Origin: Limnanthes douglasii subsp. nivea
Lineage: Eukaryota; Streptophyta; Magnoliopsida; Brassicales; Limnanthaceae
Reading direction: 5' to 3'
Length of the DNA: 64,000 bases
Assembly: GCA_036936605.1 (NCBI GenBank)
Contig: JAUPFV010000002.1
Span: 321,052,893 to 321,116,892 of the forward strand
Part shown: positions 37,497 through 49,817 of the stretch, one piece after another
Layout of the letters: the number at the start of each line of letters is the position of its first letter
Position numbering within the stretch: position 1 is the first letter of the stretch
Translations under genes and position numbers: made by a program
Notes under the pieces: model-generated
What the model was told of the DNA's origin: nothing
The model's database searches: none
The model's input: the letters and a program-made list of their open reading frames with translations, nothing else

Positions 37497-37513
37497 CCCT
37501 ATGTGGTCGCCAA
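37497..37513 (-). other. Primer-binding site region, minus-strand gypsy element
   Basis: Minus strand TTGGCGACCACAT next to the LTR end, as at 2790-2807. Confidence 0.6.
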
Positions 37514-37515
37514 TT

Positions 37516-38085
37516 TGTTAGGTATGAATCTTAGTTTTAGAATGATAAAGTAAAAGATGGAATGAAAGTGTAGAGAGTCCTCCTTTATTCATCACATCAC
37601 TTCCTATTTATAGGTATGTCGGACTTCTATAACTGAATCAGTTATATAAATGAGAAAATTTCATCATTACCCCTTATGTTGACAAATAGTTCAAATATCC
37701 TCTTACAACTATATAAGGTATCATAAATAAATTAACATTATTACATTAAGTCGCCAATATTTCATATCCTTATCAGATACGGTAAAGATTCAACAAGTTG
37801 CTATAAATATGTTTTTCTTATGAAGTACCGATTTGGATGCAATGTTAAACTTTTGGTAATGGTTTAATCTCTAATTATTAATTTATAGTAGATATAGCTA
37901 TTAGGCATTCGATAAACAATAAGCACCTAAATATGCCTATAAACTTATTTAAGTCATGAAAAAAATAATTACTTATTAATCGCGGAACCAAAAACAAAAC
38001 AAAGAAAAGAAAAATAAGTTGGAAAGATGGACCGGATAAATTCATTGAGAATACTGAAAGGTGGCTTCAGAAATCCATGGTTTAC
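37516..38085 (-). repeat. 5' LTR of the minus-strand gypsy element
   Basis: TGTTAGGTATGAA at the inner edge; colinear with 2810-3400. 'cctatttatagg' near 37605 is a TATA-like palindrome. The outer edge is approximate, placed where homology with the other gypsy family's LTR begins. Confidence 0.6.
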
Positions 38086-38089
38086 CCCA

Positions 38090-39600
38090 TAAAGTTTTGT
38101 TATTGTACTCAAATTTATAATACATCAATCCAATATCTTGAAGTTCAAGTTGACTACAGCTATAATATGTTGTTTCAGATATTTCACGAAGTTTTTCTTA
38201 ATGAATTTAAAAAACTTCATCGACCCGGGAAATCATATCACTTTTACAACTATTATCGAACAAAAAATCTCAACTGATAAGAAGACTGAAGATGATTTTG
38301 AAGATGGAGAAAATATAAATATCATAATACCTAACTCGGACTAAGCTATTAAATAGTGATTTTAGAACAGAAATAGAACTGATTTTTAAATTATTTTTCC
38401 TTTCGACTATAAAGTTGTTTTCTTGAGAATTGCAATAATTATCAGGAAAATATTTATGATTATTTTAAAAATAATTATCAACTGTATTGACGAGATAATT
38501 AAATTTGGTTGAGCATATTAATTTAAATTAAGTGATGATTTAGAGACAATTCAATTAATATTATGTAATATTTAATTTTTTTATTATTTTTTTTAAAAAA
38601 GAAAAATGGATGAGTAATACTCATGGTAGTAAAATTGTACACAACTGGGGATAACTTTTTTAATTTGTAATTTTGATATCGTTTATTTTATGCGACTCTA
38701 AAAGAATTACTTTTCATTCTATTTATTCTTGTGAACTTTATTATTTCAGTTCGTATAATTTTGACTCTAAAATAATTACCAACTGTTTTGACAAGATAAT
38801 TTATTTTTACTCTGAAGTACTTGGTCCAACAAAAAGAAACACCCCGACTATTTTGTAATACTGTTTTTTCATTTTTTACATCGTATTATTGTGCACACTA
38901 TGCACACCATTAGGTTTTAAGCCTGGAGGTAACATAATTGTAGTTTAATTAACATTATAACGGTTTTATGATTTCGAATACAGTGAAACTATAATAATAT
39001 AATATTAGAAATCTAACGTAGTTCTGGTGGCTTCTTTAGTAAGTTAGAAAAGTGAGAATTGTATTTTTATATTTTTATTTGATCATATCGTAATCATACA
39101 ATTATTATTTTAAAATTAAAAATATGAAAAACAAAGTTTAGATACGATTACGTTGTGAATATAATCTTTTACATTAAAATTAAAACCTCAAAAGAATAGA
39201 TTCTTTCTTATATGTCGTATAAAAAAAATACGAATTTTTTGTATAATATTTTATTGAGAATAACAAGTCTCGTGTCTGATCAAAATAATCAAAATAGAAA
39301 TTTATATGAAAATGTAATAAACCTATATGTTGTTAAGACTTTTAGTTTGACTAAATATTGCATAAGTCACACGAATTTATTTCAACAATTTTTAGAATCA
39401 CTTTTAAATTATTGCAAAATTATGGAACGAAAAAACATTAAGCTTATATATTTGTTTAGGTTAGATCAAATATGTTATCTAAGTAAATATCGCGACATTT
39501 ATTTAAAAAATCAAGAGAAGGAAAAGAGTGCATGTGTTTGGAAACTTGAGATTTAATATATCATGTTGGTTTAAGATAAAGTTTAATATTCATGACAACA
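38090..39600 (+). repeat. 5' LTR of the plus-strand gypsy element
   Basis: Ends CATGACAACA directly before the primer site. Matches 3405-3797 at its left end and 18290-19790 along much of its length. Long (about 1.5 kb) and AT-rich, as is common in Tat elements. Open frames inside (38138-38344, 39212-39556) have no recognisable motif. The exact 5' base is uncertain. Confidence 0.55.
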
Positions 39601-39601
39601 A

Positions 39602-39617
39602 TTGGTGTCATCGGTGG
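39602..39617 (+). other. Primer-binding site of the plus-strand gypsy element
   Basis: TTGGTGTCATCGGTGGG follows the LTR end ...CAACA by one base. It is a degenerate form of the common plant gypsy TTGGCGCCGTC...GGG site. Confidence 0.65.
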
Positions 39618-39699
39618 GAACCATATATTTTTTTCCAAGTAACCAAAGCAAAGAAGAAAACTCAAACTATTTAATGTCAAATTATGGAGAATTATATGA

Positions 39700-41460
39700 A
39701 CCATTGGTAGATGGGTTGGAGATGGAGGATACCGACTGAGAACCTGTTGTCTCGACTCTTCTTGCAACCCTTTTGACTGGACTTGAGCGACTAGCTCAGT
39801 CGCTAAGGAAGGAAAAAGCTAACAGTTTATATTATTAGATGAACAATTAGTCTTACATGATCTCATAGTCAAATCTATTGTGGAGTGTGTGGATAAAGAG
39901 AAAGGAGATGATACAAGTCCTGGAATATTGAAAGACCATTTCTTGAGAAAAAAATAGAGGAGGAAGCATCCTTCCAATTTGTCTCGCAAAGAGGACAGAA
40001 AATACTCAGAACAAGGGTCATTAAACGAAAAAGAATAAGTGACAAGGTACTAGTAGTTCTATAGTCATTCGTCGAGATTCTAGTAGGCCCAAGCAGCCCG
40101 GCTAGAAAATTTCCCTTAATAAAAAACAAGGTTGATCCTCCCATTCGTGGATGACCCAAAACAACAATGAATCGCAAATAGGTTTCTCGTTGAATGGTAT
40201 ACCCCCTATCCAAAATTCGTAGTAATATTATCCACGAGCGTTAACAAGATACAACCAACCAAATTTATAAGGGTATAAGCAGGCGCAACAAAACCAGCAC
40301 TTTTTAGGATAACAATGAGACATGTTGAAATAAAATTATCATCCGTCGGATGAAAAATTTCAAAGACTTGGGTTCTAGAATGTATATCACTTCATGAATA
40401 TCTTCTATGTGGATGAGGAATATTGGCATGATGAAGAATCCTCACTGGACCCATATATTTTATATAACATTATATCATTACTCATTTAAAACCACAAGAT
40501 GGATAAGTATTACGGCAAGAACTAAAGCGTCAAATTTAGTAGTTTAACAATGTAATACTACATTATAGAGCTGATGATAATATTTCGCTGAAGTATATTC
40601 CCAAGTATTTCAACGTTTTCTCTAACTTGTTGAGGAAGTATCGTCTATGGTTCAAACACTTTCTAAAGAGATGCATCAAAAGCTATAAGATGCTTTAGAC
40701 CATCAAAGAACCATCTGGTCGGTTTAAAGGTTATCAAGGGAGCATAGAATACATAATCATTTGCAAGAAGATGTCTAATAAAATTCTTAGAGAGTATCCA
40801 TTTCTTCGTAGAAATTAAAATATTAATTGCAATATTGTCACGATCTAATGGTCGTAGCTGAATTCAAGTAGAGTTAGAGAATATGTCATATCAAATATAA
40901 TAATGAAGAAACAATATTTGAAATTCGAGGATCTAATAGCTTAGGTAGAGCGATATATTAAAGTAAATGAATTTTCCAGAGCAAAGAAAACATGGAATAT
41001 AAACTCCAGCGAGATGCTTTAAAGCGAACAAGACCGAGACACTCACTCAGATTAATACAAATAATGATACACCAAGGAATAATTGTTCGTCACTTTTGAC
41101 AAAGCCATAAAATAGTCAGACTCGAGGTTATAAAGGGAAATTCAATAGTGGTTACGACACGTAAAAAGAGGACTCATTAGCCTCCAAAAGGAAAATCTAC
41201 GGAGCTAACATAAACTTTAAGGATAATCGATGAAAATAAAAAAGATATTGTTAAGTAAAAATGGCCAGGGAAGTTGTATGTGGTGATGGATATTACAAAC
41301 AAAAGTAAATATCGTAAGTTTCATCATGATATTGTTAATTCTCTTAGAAATTTATGTACTTTGAATGATCAAATCCAATACTTAGTTGATGAAGGCAAAA
41401 TCTGCAAGTTTGTTAAGAATAAAAACATAGAGGAACTCGAAACGTTCATGTGAGCATGAA
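39700..41460 (+). pseudogene. Gypsy Gag (plus-strand element)
   Basis: Broken frames show 'QVERYIKVNE' near 40935 (family: RAEKYIN.EE), and at 41280-41430 'NKSKYRKFHHDIVNS..NLCTLNDQIQYLVDEGKICKFVKN', the degraded CCHC-type block (family: K.KYC.FH.d.GH.TedC..LKdqIe.Li..G.l..fv) whose Cys residues are gone. Many stops. Confidence 0.65.
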
Positions 41461-42770
41461 AAACAGGCTTCGGTCCAAGCCGAAGAACAAAGAGCATTGG
41501 AGACAAATACTATCATAATGATCAAAAGAGAGTAATGATACATGGATCTAGATCTAAATTGAAAGACAATTGGTGTGATTCCTAGAAGAGATCCATAATC
41601 CACAGTTTTAAAAAAATTGAGAAAAACTTAAGTAAATGAGATAAATGCGACATGTTGGGGCATACGTCCCCGCATTTTTACTAAAATCTATATCGGATAC
41701 AAACATTCAAGAAATAGACATCTCCATACATCGATGCGGTATTAATAGTAGTAGAATTCGTTGGAGTAGAAATCAAGAGGAGCACCAATGTTGAACCCAG
41801 CTCAGAAAATCTTTAAGGTTTCACCGAAACAAATATGACTGTAATAGGGGAGGTAACTATGGAAGTTGCTCTCGTAAAGGTGTACCAAAACAAGGTGCAA
41901 TAATTATTCATAGTGGTATAAATATCATCATTTATGTAGATTTATTTCACTTAAAATATTGCAAACAAAAGAAGAATTGGTCACCTTGGAAGGGATGTAT
42001 GATCCCAGAGAAGGCCCCTAATTGGTGTAGGGGAAGATGCTGAAGATAGAGAGATGGAAGCAAAAAATACCCTTAAGATTAGCCGAGATATCGCAATTGA
42101 CCTCGTGTAAAAAATATAATTTAAAAAACTACTTAAATATGCTCGCATAGAGTGCGTATGATGGGACTAGAGTCTCAACAAAAATCATCAACCACCAATT
42201 ACGTATTAAAAAAATATTTTGGCCTATTGTACAAAAGAGGAGATTCTACTCCCAAATAAAAACAATATAGTCAATTATTAAACAAATATACAAAATTATT
42301 GTTGTAAAACACATATGAGAGTCCTATTAACCTATGTCGATATCCAATCATGTTCGGGTCAAGAAGACGAATTGAAAGTGGAGAATATGCATAGACTTTA
42401 CAGATCGCAGCAAATCATTTCCAAATGATCCATTTACACTTCCAAGGTTTGAACAACTTATAGATGCAAAATATGAAAACAAAATCTTATCCTTTATAAA
42501 TGTATGTACAAGATACAATAAATGCATATGTGGAATGAGGACCACGAACACACAACATTCATCACCAAAAGAAGGCTACATTGCTACAAAGTAATGCCCA
42601 TCCAATTAATAAAAGTTATAGCATACTTAACCGAGGCATGTGTAAAGCTTGAACGAGTGAACCGTAAATTAAATCTAGACAAGTTCACCTTCGGCGTACA
42701 GTTAGGTAAAGTCTTGGATTACATTGCGAGCGAAATAAGAACTAAAGAAAATCTTATGTAACTGCAAATT
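41461..42770 (+). pseudogene. Gypsy protease region and reverse transcriptase
   Basis: The protease is not clearly readable. RT: 42522-42761 is open, with 'DHEHTTFITKRRLHCYKVMP' joined directly to 'LTEACVKLERVNRKLNLDKFTFGVQLGKVL'. The segment between, which holds the catalytic Y-x-D-D, has been deleted in frame. RT is therefore definitely inactive. Confidence 0.72.
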
Positions 42771-43059
42771 TTGTATCAATCAAGCCATTAATGAATGAAA
42801 AAAAATTAAATCCTAATAGGAAGAGAAACACTTAATAGTTTCTCGTCAAGATCCTCAGATAAGTGTCATCCCTTCTTTCAAGTCATAAGAGAATAAGTAA
42901 TGTGTGAATGAACCCTATAATTTTATGAAGAACTCAATAACATAAAGATGTTTTAATATTCCTCAAAAGTGCTAAAGAAGCCCCAGTAATACGAAACCTT
43001 GTATATGTACATCGCCTTGTCAGATTATATGGTTAGTGTAGTGCTACTAAGAGAAGAAT

Positions 43060-44047
43060 GAAGTAAAGTGTAATATAGTATACTATGTAAGTAAATCTTA
43101 TTACCAACTGAAACTAGACATTTACAATTGGATAAACTTATTTTAGCACTAGTACTTGCAGTAAGGAAAATGATACGATATTTCCAAGAACACATAATAG
43201 TAGTTAAAACTTATTATCCCTCTAGGAAATATGATGCAAAACCCTATTGTATCAGGAAGATAAACCAAATGGTGAGGAAAATGAGGGGATTATAATATTT
43301 ATGTTGAACTGGTAACGAAAATCAAAGCCCAAGCGTTGATAAATTTGTTTATGAAGTTCGAGTTTGAGAGACAATTGTTTCCAAAAGAAGAGTTAAAAGA
43401 TACTTGTAAAGTTATAATCGATGAAGAAAATAATAATCATGGCTTTTGGGGAATCATATATCCCATAGATAATATCATAAATTAATCCATATTGTTTTAA
43501 TTTCAAACATCTAATAGTGAATTCGAGTATGAACTTGCAATTACAAGACTCCGGTTGGAAAAAATATATATGGAGCTAAGAGAGTACATCTACTAACTAA
43601 TTCTTAATTATATGTCAACCAGGAATCAAGATAGTCGAAGCCAAATACGAGAACATTATTTAGTACTTGATAGAGTTACAATCTCTAATTAGTAAGTTCG
43701 AACAAGTTGAATTTAAACAAGTCCCGAAAGTTGAGCGTTTAATAACTGACAAACTTATATCTTTTGTATGGACATCCATGACCTCACAAATAATCTTTCA
43801 GGAAAATCTATCTCTTACATTACCAAACCATTTCTTGTTGACATTCACGTCCACAACAGTAATAATAATACAAGGTGACAAAGGAGAAGAAAAATATTGG
43901 AGAACACCAATCAAGAAGTACATGATAAAAGGAATAATCATTAACGATAAAAGAGAAGCACGAAAGATAAATATGAAGTCAACAACATTCGTTTGGACTT
44001 TGGATATACTATACAAAAGAGGGCTAACTAAGACATTACTCTGTTAG
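43060..44047 (+). pseudogene. Gypsy RNase H and second RNase H
   Basis: 43110-43340: 'KLDIYNWINL', 'LQNPIVSGR'-like and 'ELVTKIKAQALINLFMKFE' correspond to RNase H end and linker. 43500-43660 gives the degraded extra RNase H. 43667-44047 is open for 126 codons: 'KFEQVEFKQVPKVERLITDKL', 'WRTPIKKYMIKGII', 'NDKREARKI', 'LYKRGLTKTLL', the usual linker to integrase in Tat elements. Confidence 0.72.
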
Positions 44048-44920
44048 GTATATATGAAGAAACTTTTATTGTCTAAGAACTACATTATAGAGAATGAAGC
44101 GTTTATCATGGATGTAAGACACTCTACTAGAAGAATCCTAATTGAGGGCTGTTATAGCCAATAATAATACCAGATAGAAACAAAAAAAAGTTAAACAGGG
44201 CGACACATACCATGTATTCGCAAACTCTTTATAAGTTCTGTCAATACTACTTGAGATAAAAACTAAAGCAATCCCATCAAAAAAATATGGTTTAAATATT
44301 GTCGGATCCATACCAATAGCTTTTAGGAGGAAAAAAAAAATTATATTGGTTCTCGTAGATTACTTCTCAAAGTGGGAGGAAGAACATTCACTACTGAATA
44401 TCATGGAAAATAGATAATAACTTTATTAAAAATAAATGTATGTTACAGGTTTGGAATTTCAAAGTCATCACTACGAATAATGAAATTTGGTTCCATAACG
44501 ACAAAGTCACAAGGTTTTTTTCTTAAACTCGAATAAAACAAGAAATTAATTCCTCTTTATATCTCAACCCAATGGTCAAGTTGAAATGAACAACAAGACA
44601 TTACAGGTGGTTCAAAAATATTTTGGAATGAGAAGCTGGAACCTGGTCTAATTTCCTTCAAGAATTCCTACGGTTATACAAAACCACATTTAGAACCGTA
44701 ATAAAAGAAATGAAAATTTCTATGGTATATGTATCTAAAACCAGTGGTGCTGGCTAAAATATCTCATATACCATGGAAAAATTGTATGATGAACCAAGCA
44801 ATGCACAAACCCAAAATTGGGAGAGTCTTTAACAATCCAAGCCATAACTTACTAAATATTGGATGGAAAAAGGAAACCAAATTCTTCAACCCTTGAATAT
44901 TGAGAGCTTAAAACTGTATA
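44048..44920 (+). pseudogene. Gypsy integrase (plus-strand element)
   Basis: 'YFSKWEEEHSLLNI' (first Asp position region) at about 44362, 'VITTNNEIWFHNDKVTRFF' with the second catalytic Asp changed to Asn, and 'SQPNGQVEMNNKTLQ' with the Glu kept (about 44565-44610). The tail 'HKPKIGRVFNN'-like residues correspond to the N-W-E-G-P block. Several stops. The tail is the part shared with 3798-4140. Confidence 0.75.
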
Positions 44921-44929
44921 ATAATTTTT

Positions 44930-47900
44930 GATACTCAATCTTTTAACTAACTACTACTTGTAAAAACGTCTATGTTATACTATGATGATTTACTATTTCC
45001 TCCTTTGGTGGTGCGAGAAGTTATTAAGCATGCACTCGACATTAATAAAATGTTTTTCATGCCAAAAATTTAGTCTCATTTTATATGCTCTCAAAAACAT
45101 AAAATATAAAACAAATGACAACAAGCCAAAATATGGGACCCAGTCAAGAATTTTTAAGGATTTTTAAACTCTAACGCAAGTCTTAGATGATAAAAAATCA
45201 TAATTTCTAAAATAAAATGCTCCATCAAGAACACTAAAGCTAAATAAAGTCTCTAATAATAGCAGATCTCAACAACAACTCTTTAAAAAAAAAGACAAAA
45301 AAATAATCCTTTGTAAAAAAGGCAAGCTTTGGGAGCTTAAAAAACAAGAGAGAGAACCAATACTTGGAGTTATGCACCCTAAACAGATTTAAAAAATTCT
45401 AAAAACTCCAAGAAATGAACATAAATGTTCATTAATATGAACCAATACTTGGCTTATCGTGATTAATCAATTAATTAAAAAATAGAGAGCGTTAAGAGTT
45501 TAATAAAAGCATAAAGATTCATCAAATAAAATTTATAATAAGGATTACTTAAAAATAAAATAATATTCTTAATACAAAAGTAAAATACATGAGTAATAAG
45601 AATTCGTGTTTCGACATTCTTTTCAGAAGAAATAAAATATTTGGTTGGGACAACACTAGTATCATGAAGATTGTCACTTCTAGGACCAACAGCTTAAACA
45701 TTACTATTTCCACCACCATCTTTCTCAATACCACTTCTTTCACAATATTCATGAAACATAATCTCTTTTAAGTCATTTATTTTCTTGTTTTCATTTTAGT
45801 CACGAAGGCTGCAATATATGCACTATCCTTAAGTTATCTAACTCATTTGCTCATTCATTCTCACGAATATAATACCATAAGATACCTAAATTCACGTTGA
45901 GGTATTTCTTATGAAAATCTAGAACTAACTTGGAACAACGGTCCAAAACCGGTGCACGACTAAACATAATAATTTATGTCCAATAAATAATATCGTCTTG
46001 AATGTGAGACTGACGTTTATTACTTGAAAATGAGTTATTATTTAACTTCTAAACATTTAATTGCTCATGTATCTTTGACTTTACAACCTCCCGCATAGGC
46101 GTTAACATCAATGAGCTCTTTCTCAACTAGCTTCAGATGAAGATACACCCATATTGGGTAGGTCACCATTTGGATCCACGTTTATAGTATCCTTAATATT
46201 GATATTTATAATATAAAGTACTCTAAATATGATGTTTCATCCCTCAAAGGATCATAAAAAACAATGATATGAGGTTGAGGAGTCATTGAAGAGTTAACAC
46301 AATACTCACCGGTGACAACCACATCCTCATTACATTAACCTCGTCATTAACTACTTCGACAACCAAAATGTTTTTCTGAGTATCTGGGTTAATTAATTAC
46401 AACAATAGCTGCCTTAAAAAGTTCAATAGTTTCATTATCAATAGAGAAATAAAGCTCCACAAATAAAGAAGTTACAACCTTAGGAATAACTTTGGCTTTA
46501 TTCTAATCAAATTGGAAACAAAATAAATCATCACGATCTCATTTGCTGGCCGCCTTGGTATCAACAATTTTCTTATATCTCATATGTTTAAAATCAGGGT
46601 TAGGCATTAACTATAGCATGACTTGTATACCTTTCCGTCTAAAATCAGAGACTTATTTCGGAGTAGAGCCATAAAAAATAATAACTCATTTAGATAGAAC
46701 AAGAGAAATGATGCTCATGTTAAATAGGTCCAATTCAACCATATTTTCAAACACAATAACATACTTGGAAGAACACGTATATAAAGATAAATAGTATGAG
46801 TTAAAGCATCATATATAATTTTCTTAAAAACATGCTTTAACGAATGAGATTGATGGGGAGCATGAGTATATTAAAGAGCAGAAGTAGTACTTTATTGCTC
46901 AGTAATGGGAGCCAGAGGTATACCTCTTTCATTATCACTACATAAGTTATTTTTTATGGTACTGATAATATTATCACACATATTACGTTTGGCAGCCGAG
47001 TTTTTCTCCACTTAATCAATGATATATCATCGTGCTCATCTTTTATCTCGTCCTCGAAAATACTATGACAAGATCCTCGTTTATTTTCTAAGTGAATAAC
47101 ACTCGTTATAATTTCTTTACAAACATCATCAGCCTCAGCCTTGACCTTTGTAACATCTTAAGGAACATAAGATATTTTAGTTGAACCTCAAGTTTTCGAT
47201 TTTGCTAAACAATTCCATATTAGAAAAACACTTTCAGCAAAATTTTCTTATTGTAGTTTTTTCTTTATAACCTTCTTCCTCGAAAATACCTTCAACAAAT
47301 CCTTCTTTACAATAGAAGGTTTTTTTAGAGTATCTCCCTTATACAAATAATGAACCCTCTTTGCACAACAATACTCGACCATAACCCACTATGGATAAAT
47401 TCTTCGAGTATAATAATAGAGATGTAGAAATAAGAAAACTTGGAAACCTCATCCACCATTTGAGTGTACTTCATCTGAGTATGGTTTTCTCTTTTTTGAT
47501 AAAAAATCATTTTAATAATAGGAGTCAAGAACGAGAAAATAAACATAAATAATGAGACACATAAAAGATAAAGTCAAAGAAGAAAGATTTATAGGGAATG
47601 AGGGAAAGTTACAATTGAAACCCCAATATCGGAGGATTTTTTGTTATATGTTTGGTCTTCCAATAAATTTATCCTTTCACACTTTTTATAAGTTAGAAGT
47701 TCATTAAAAAAAATTATAATTTTATTTCTTCAAGAATTAGAAAAATGGGTTAGTCTTTCAGCCATAAACCTTAAAGAGTAAGAAATTTATTCGTAGACAA
47801 GGTTCTAAAGCATCTATTGATAAAATGATAGCCAAGAGCAAAGGACTTTAGGAATTAGGAACAAGTTGTGTTGGACAAATATTTATAATTTAAAAAATGT

Positions 47901-48185
47901 TGACTAGGTCTGGAGCGAGAGAAAAACGAAGCCCGTGATTAAGAAAACAATTTTAAAAAAAAAACAACCTCATATTGACGATCATCCAATGCATTTTTTA
48001 TATTTACAAGAAATCTAATATTGCCATCATATGGATTCCCCAATCGGTGAGATGTTTTATACATTCATCATTGGTAAAATCACGATATGGATGCTCCACG
48101 ATACTCTTTATCTACATCTTATTCAAAGATTCATCTTCTAATTTTGGTTCATCTATGTGACTATAAACATAACCTTCTAATTTTC
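44930..48185 (-). pseudogene. Antisense ORF downstream of gypsy pol, copy 2
   Basis: Colinear with copy 1 (4141-7535 plus 12129-12711) but lacks about 690 bp at 46133 (equivalent of 5075-5780). It shows '(R)FSLAPDLVNIF', 'NICPTQLVPNS' near 47870 and, at 47325-47546, 'MKYTQMVDEVSKFSYFYISII'. The site near 47830 ('gccaagagcaaagg') is the uninterrupted equivalent of the copia element 1 target. Stops in all frames. Confidence 0.5.
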
Positions 48186-49470
48186 TGAGTTGTAGTTTTC
48201 CCTGGCAGATATGGAACTACTTTGGTATCTTATTCAAGATAAAAATTGACGGATACATGATAATAACTCATATACTTATATCATGGTTCTGGTTCTTAAA
48301 AAATAAAGTTCATGTGACTCATATAATCTCGTAAATCATCTTCTGGGTTATATGGAAAAACATAAACAATTCAAAATTTACTAGAAAGCATGACTCTATT
48401 AACAGTTCAATATATGCCATTAAAAGAATTATTTATGGCATTGGCATGGCTAACAATCTAACCAGTAAACATTGGTCTAATTATTTTGCAGCAGGTACAA
48501 CTTTAGGATGTAAATCTATTGAGAAAAGAAACAAAAATCCAATTTACCTTAAATGGATTGCTCCAGAAAATGGCAGACTGAAGATGAATATCGACGGAGC
48601 TTGCCTTCATAACGGGGAGTCTAGTGGAGGGATTCTGATTAGAAATAGTGAAGGCGATATCATTCTTGGTACTTGCATTATATTTGGTAAACTAACCCAT
48701 TTGCTCGCAGAGTCCAAAGCTTTATTGGAGGGCTTGATCATCTACAATCAAAATAACTGGAGTGAAATCAATATTGAATTAGATAGCTTACTATTAATCA
48801 ACTTATTTGCTGATAGAAAAGCTGTCTGGTACCTCTACTCCCTTCTCTCAATATGTAGAAACTTTGTTAATTCCAAAATGACCATTAGAAATATTTCCAG
48901 AGTCAAGAACCAAATCGTAGACTGGCTTGCAAAATGGACTCTGAATGCAAAAAAACAATACTTTGATCATTGCAACGTTTCAAATAATCTTTTGGCTATT
49001 GTTGTTTTTGAAAGTTTAGGCCTGTGATACATTAATCCCGGTTAAATCCAATTTTTTCTCTGTTTTCATTGGTATGTGGTTGGTCTTCCTCTTGTAATTT
49101 TGTTTAGGAGCCTCAAAGATTAAGGTTGTTATGGTAAAGGGTGAATGATTGGAACTGATGGTGAAACAGAGATGAGGTGGAAATCGAGACTTTTGGTTAC
49201 TTGAAGACATAAGATTGTCCTTTCAAAAATGCTTCATCTAATCATGTATTCGACCTGAGATCGGCCAGTTGTGGAAAATTAGGAAGAAGAAAAGGCTTTT
49301 GTGCTTGTCGTAATATGAAGGCTTTCAAAAGTTTCAAATCGAACCTAATTTCGTTAGGAAGAAAAATTAATTTTTTCCAAAATTGTCGCTCTCTCAAATT
49401 TCATTTGGAAATTTACTCAGCAAGTATGTTTATAATTTTACTTCATATATTATTTATCTTTGTATTACTT
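48186..49470 (+). mobile_element. LINE 2 fragment: RNase H and 3' region
   Basis: Begins where antisense-ORF homology stops. Contains the RNase H ORF (48446-49027) and a 3' tail that recurs inverted at 54720-55955. RT is missing, so only the 3' end inserted or survived. Confidence 0.65.
48446..49027 (+). CDS. LINE RNase H domain (RVT_3 type), 193 open codons
   Basis: 'LKMNIDGACLHNGESSGGILIRNSEGDIILG' style start with the first catalytic Asp in 'IDGA', Glu in 'LAESKALLEGL', Asp in 'IELDSLLLI', and a final Asp in 'NQIVDWLAKW'. The domain spans residues about 45-175. The ORF is unbroken, unusual here, but the Met lies inside the former Pol protein (upstream residues continue the LINE linker). 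Related proteins also exist as stand-alone plant RNase H genes. The LINE-like tail and inverted second copy favour a transposon origin. Confidence 0.7.
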   Translation: MANNLTSKHWSNYFAAGTTLGCKSIEKRNKNPIYLKWIAPENGRLKMNIDGACLHNGESSGGILIRNSEGDIILGTCIIFGKLTHLLAESKALLEGLIIYNQNNWSEINIELDSLLLINLFADRKAVWYLYSLLSICRNFVNSKMTIRNISRVKNQIVDWLAKWTLNAKKQYFDHCNVSNNLLAIVVFESLGL

Positions 49471-49516
49471 TTATTTGGATAATTATTATTAATAAAAACC
49501 TGGGTAAAAAACACGG

Positions 49517-49817
49517 TTAGTACCCATGTTTACCACTTGTATCAACATAGTTCATTTCGTTCACTTCTGTATAAAACTCATCCCTTCGTCTTAAAAACTT
49601 ACAAATATAGTCCTCAGCACATATAAACCATTTAAAAACTGACACGTGACACTTAAATTCTAAATTTTGTATCATTTTCGGTCTCCAAATCCTATGTTTT
49701 GTATCATTATTGGTCCCCCAAAATGCGAAGGAACTAATCGTGCACATGTTTAAAACGAAAATGATAAGTTTTATGCAGAAGTGAACCAAAGAGACTACAA
49801 GTGGTAAACATGGAACT
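49517..49817. mobile_element. Foldback element (MITE) in the left palindrome arm
   Basis: Ends are inverted: TTAGTACCCATGTTTACCACTTG at the left and the complement ...CAAGTGGTAAACATGGAACTAA at the right, followed inward by further pairing (GTTCACTTCTG / CAGAAGTGAAC). About 300 bp. The right palindrome arm has no such sequence at this point. A target duplication could not be fixed. Confidence 0.65.

Larger units (their letters stand above)
31090..38085 (-). mobile_element. Minus-strand Ty3/gypsy element (Tat clade), most complete copy
   Basis: In minus-strand order: LTR (37516-~38085), primer-binding site, gag, protease, RT, RNase H, second RNase H, integrase. The order RT-RNase H-second RNase H-integrase is specific to Tat-type plant gypsy elements. 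A 3' LTR matching 37516-38085 was not found before 30.6 kb, so that end is deleted or replaced. Catalytic residues are lost in protease, RT, second RNase H and integrase. Confidence 0.87.
39602..48185 (+). mobile_element. Plus-strand Ty3/gypsy element with downstream antisense ORF
   Basis: Body of the element whose LTR is 38090-39600: gag, protease, RT, RNase H, second RNase H, integrase (to about 44900), then the antisense ORF (44930-48185). LINE sequence replaces the rest at 48186. The same arrangement, lacking LTR-gag-pol, is at 3405-12711. Clade Tat is inferred from the second RNase H. Confidence 0.75.

Noticed and set aside
31090..38085. Endogenous plant pararetrovirus
   Set aside because: An integrase follows two RNase H domains and LTR plus primer site are present; movement and coat protein signatures are absent. 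This is gypsy.
39212..39556. 114-codon frame before gypsy gag
   Set aside because: It lies in the LTR, is AT-driven in composition and is not kept in the related LTR at 18-20 kb.
48446..49027. Stand-alone host RNase H gene
   Set aside because: Its 3' flank is LINE-like and is repeated inverted at 55 kb, and no promoter or independent start was seen. Kept as a LINE domain, with the alternative noted.
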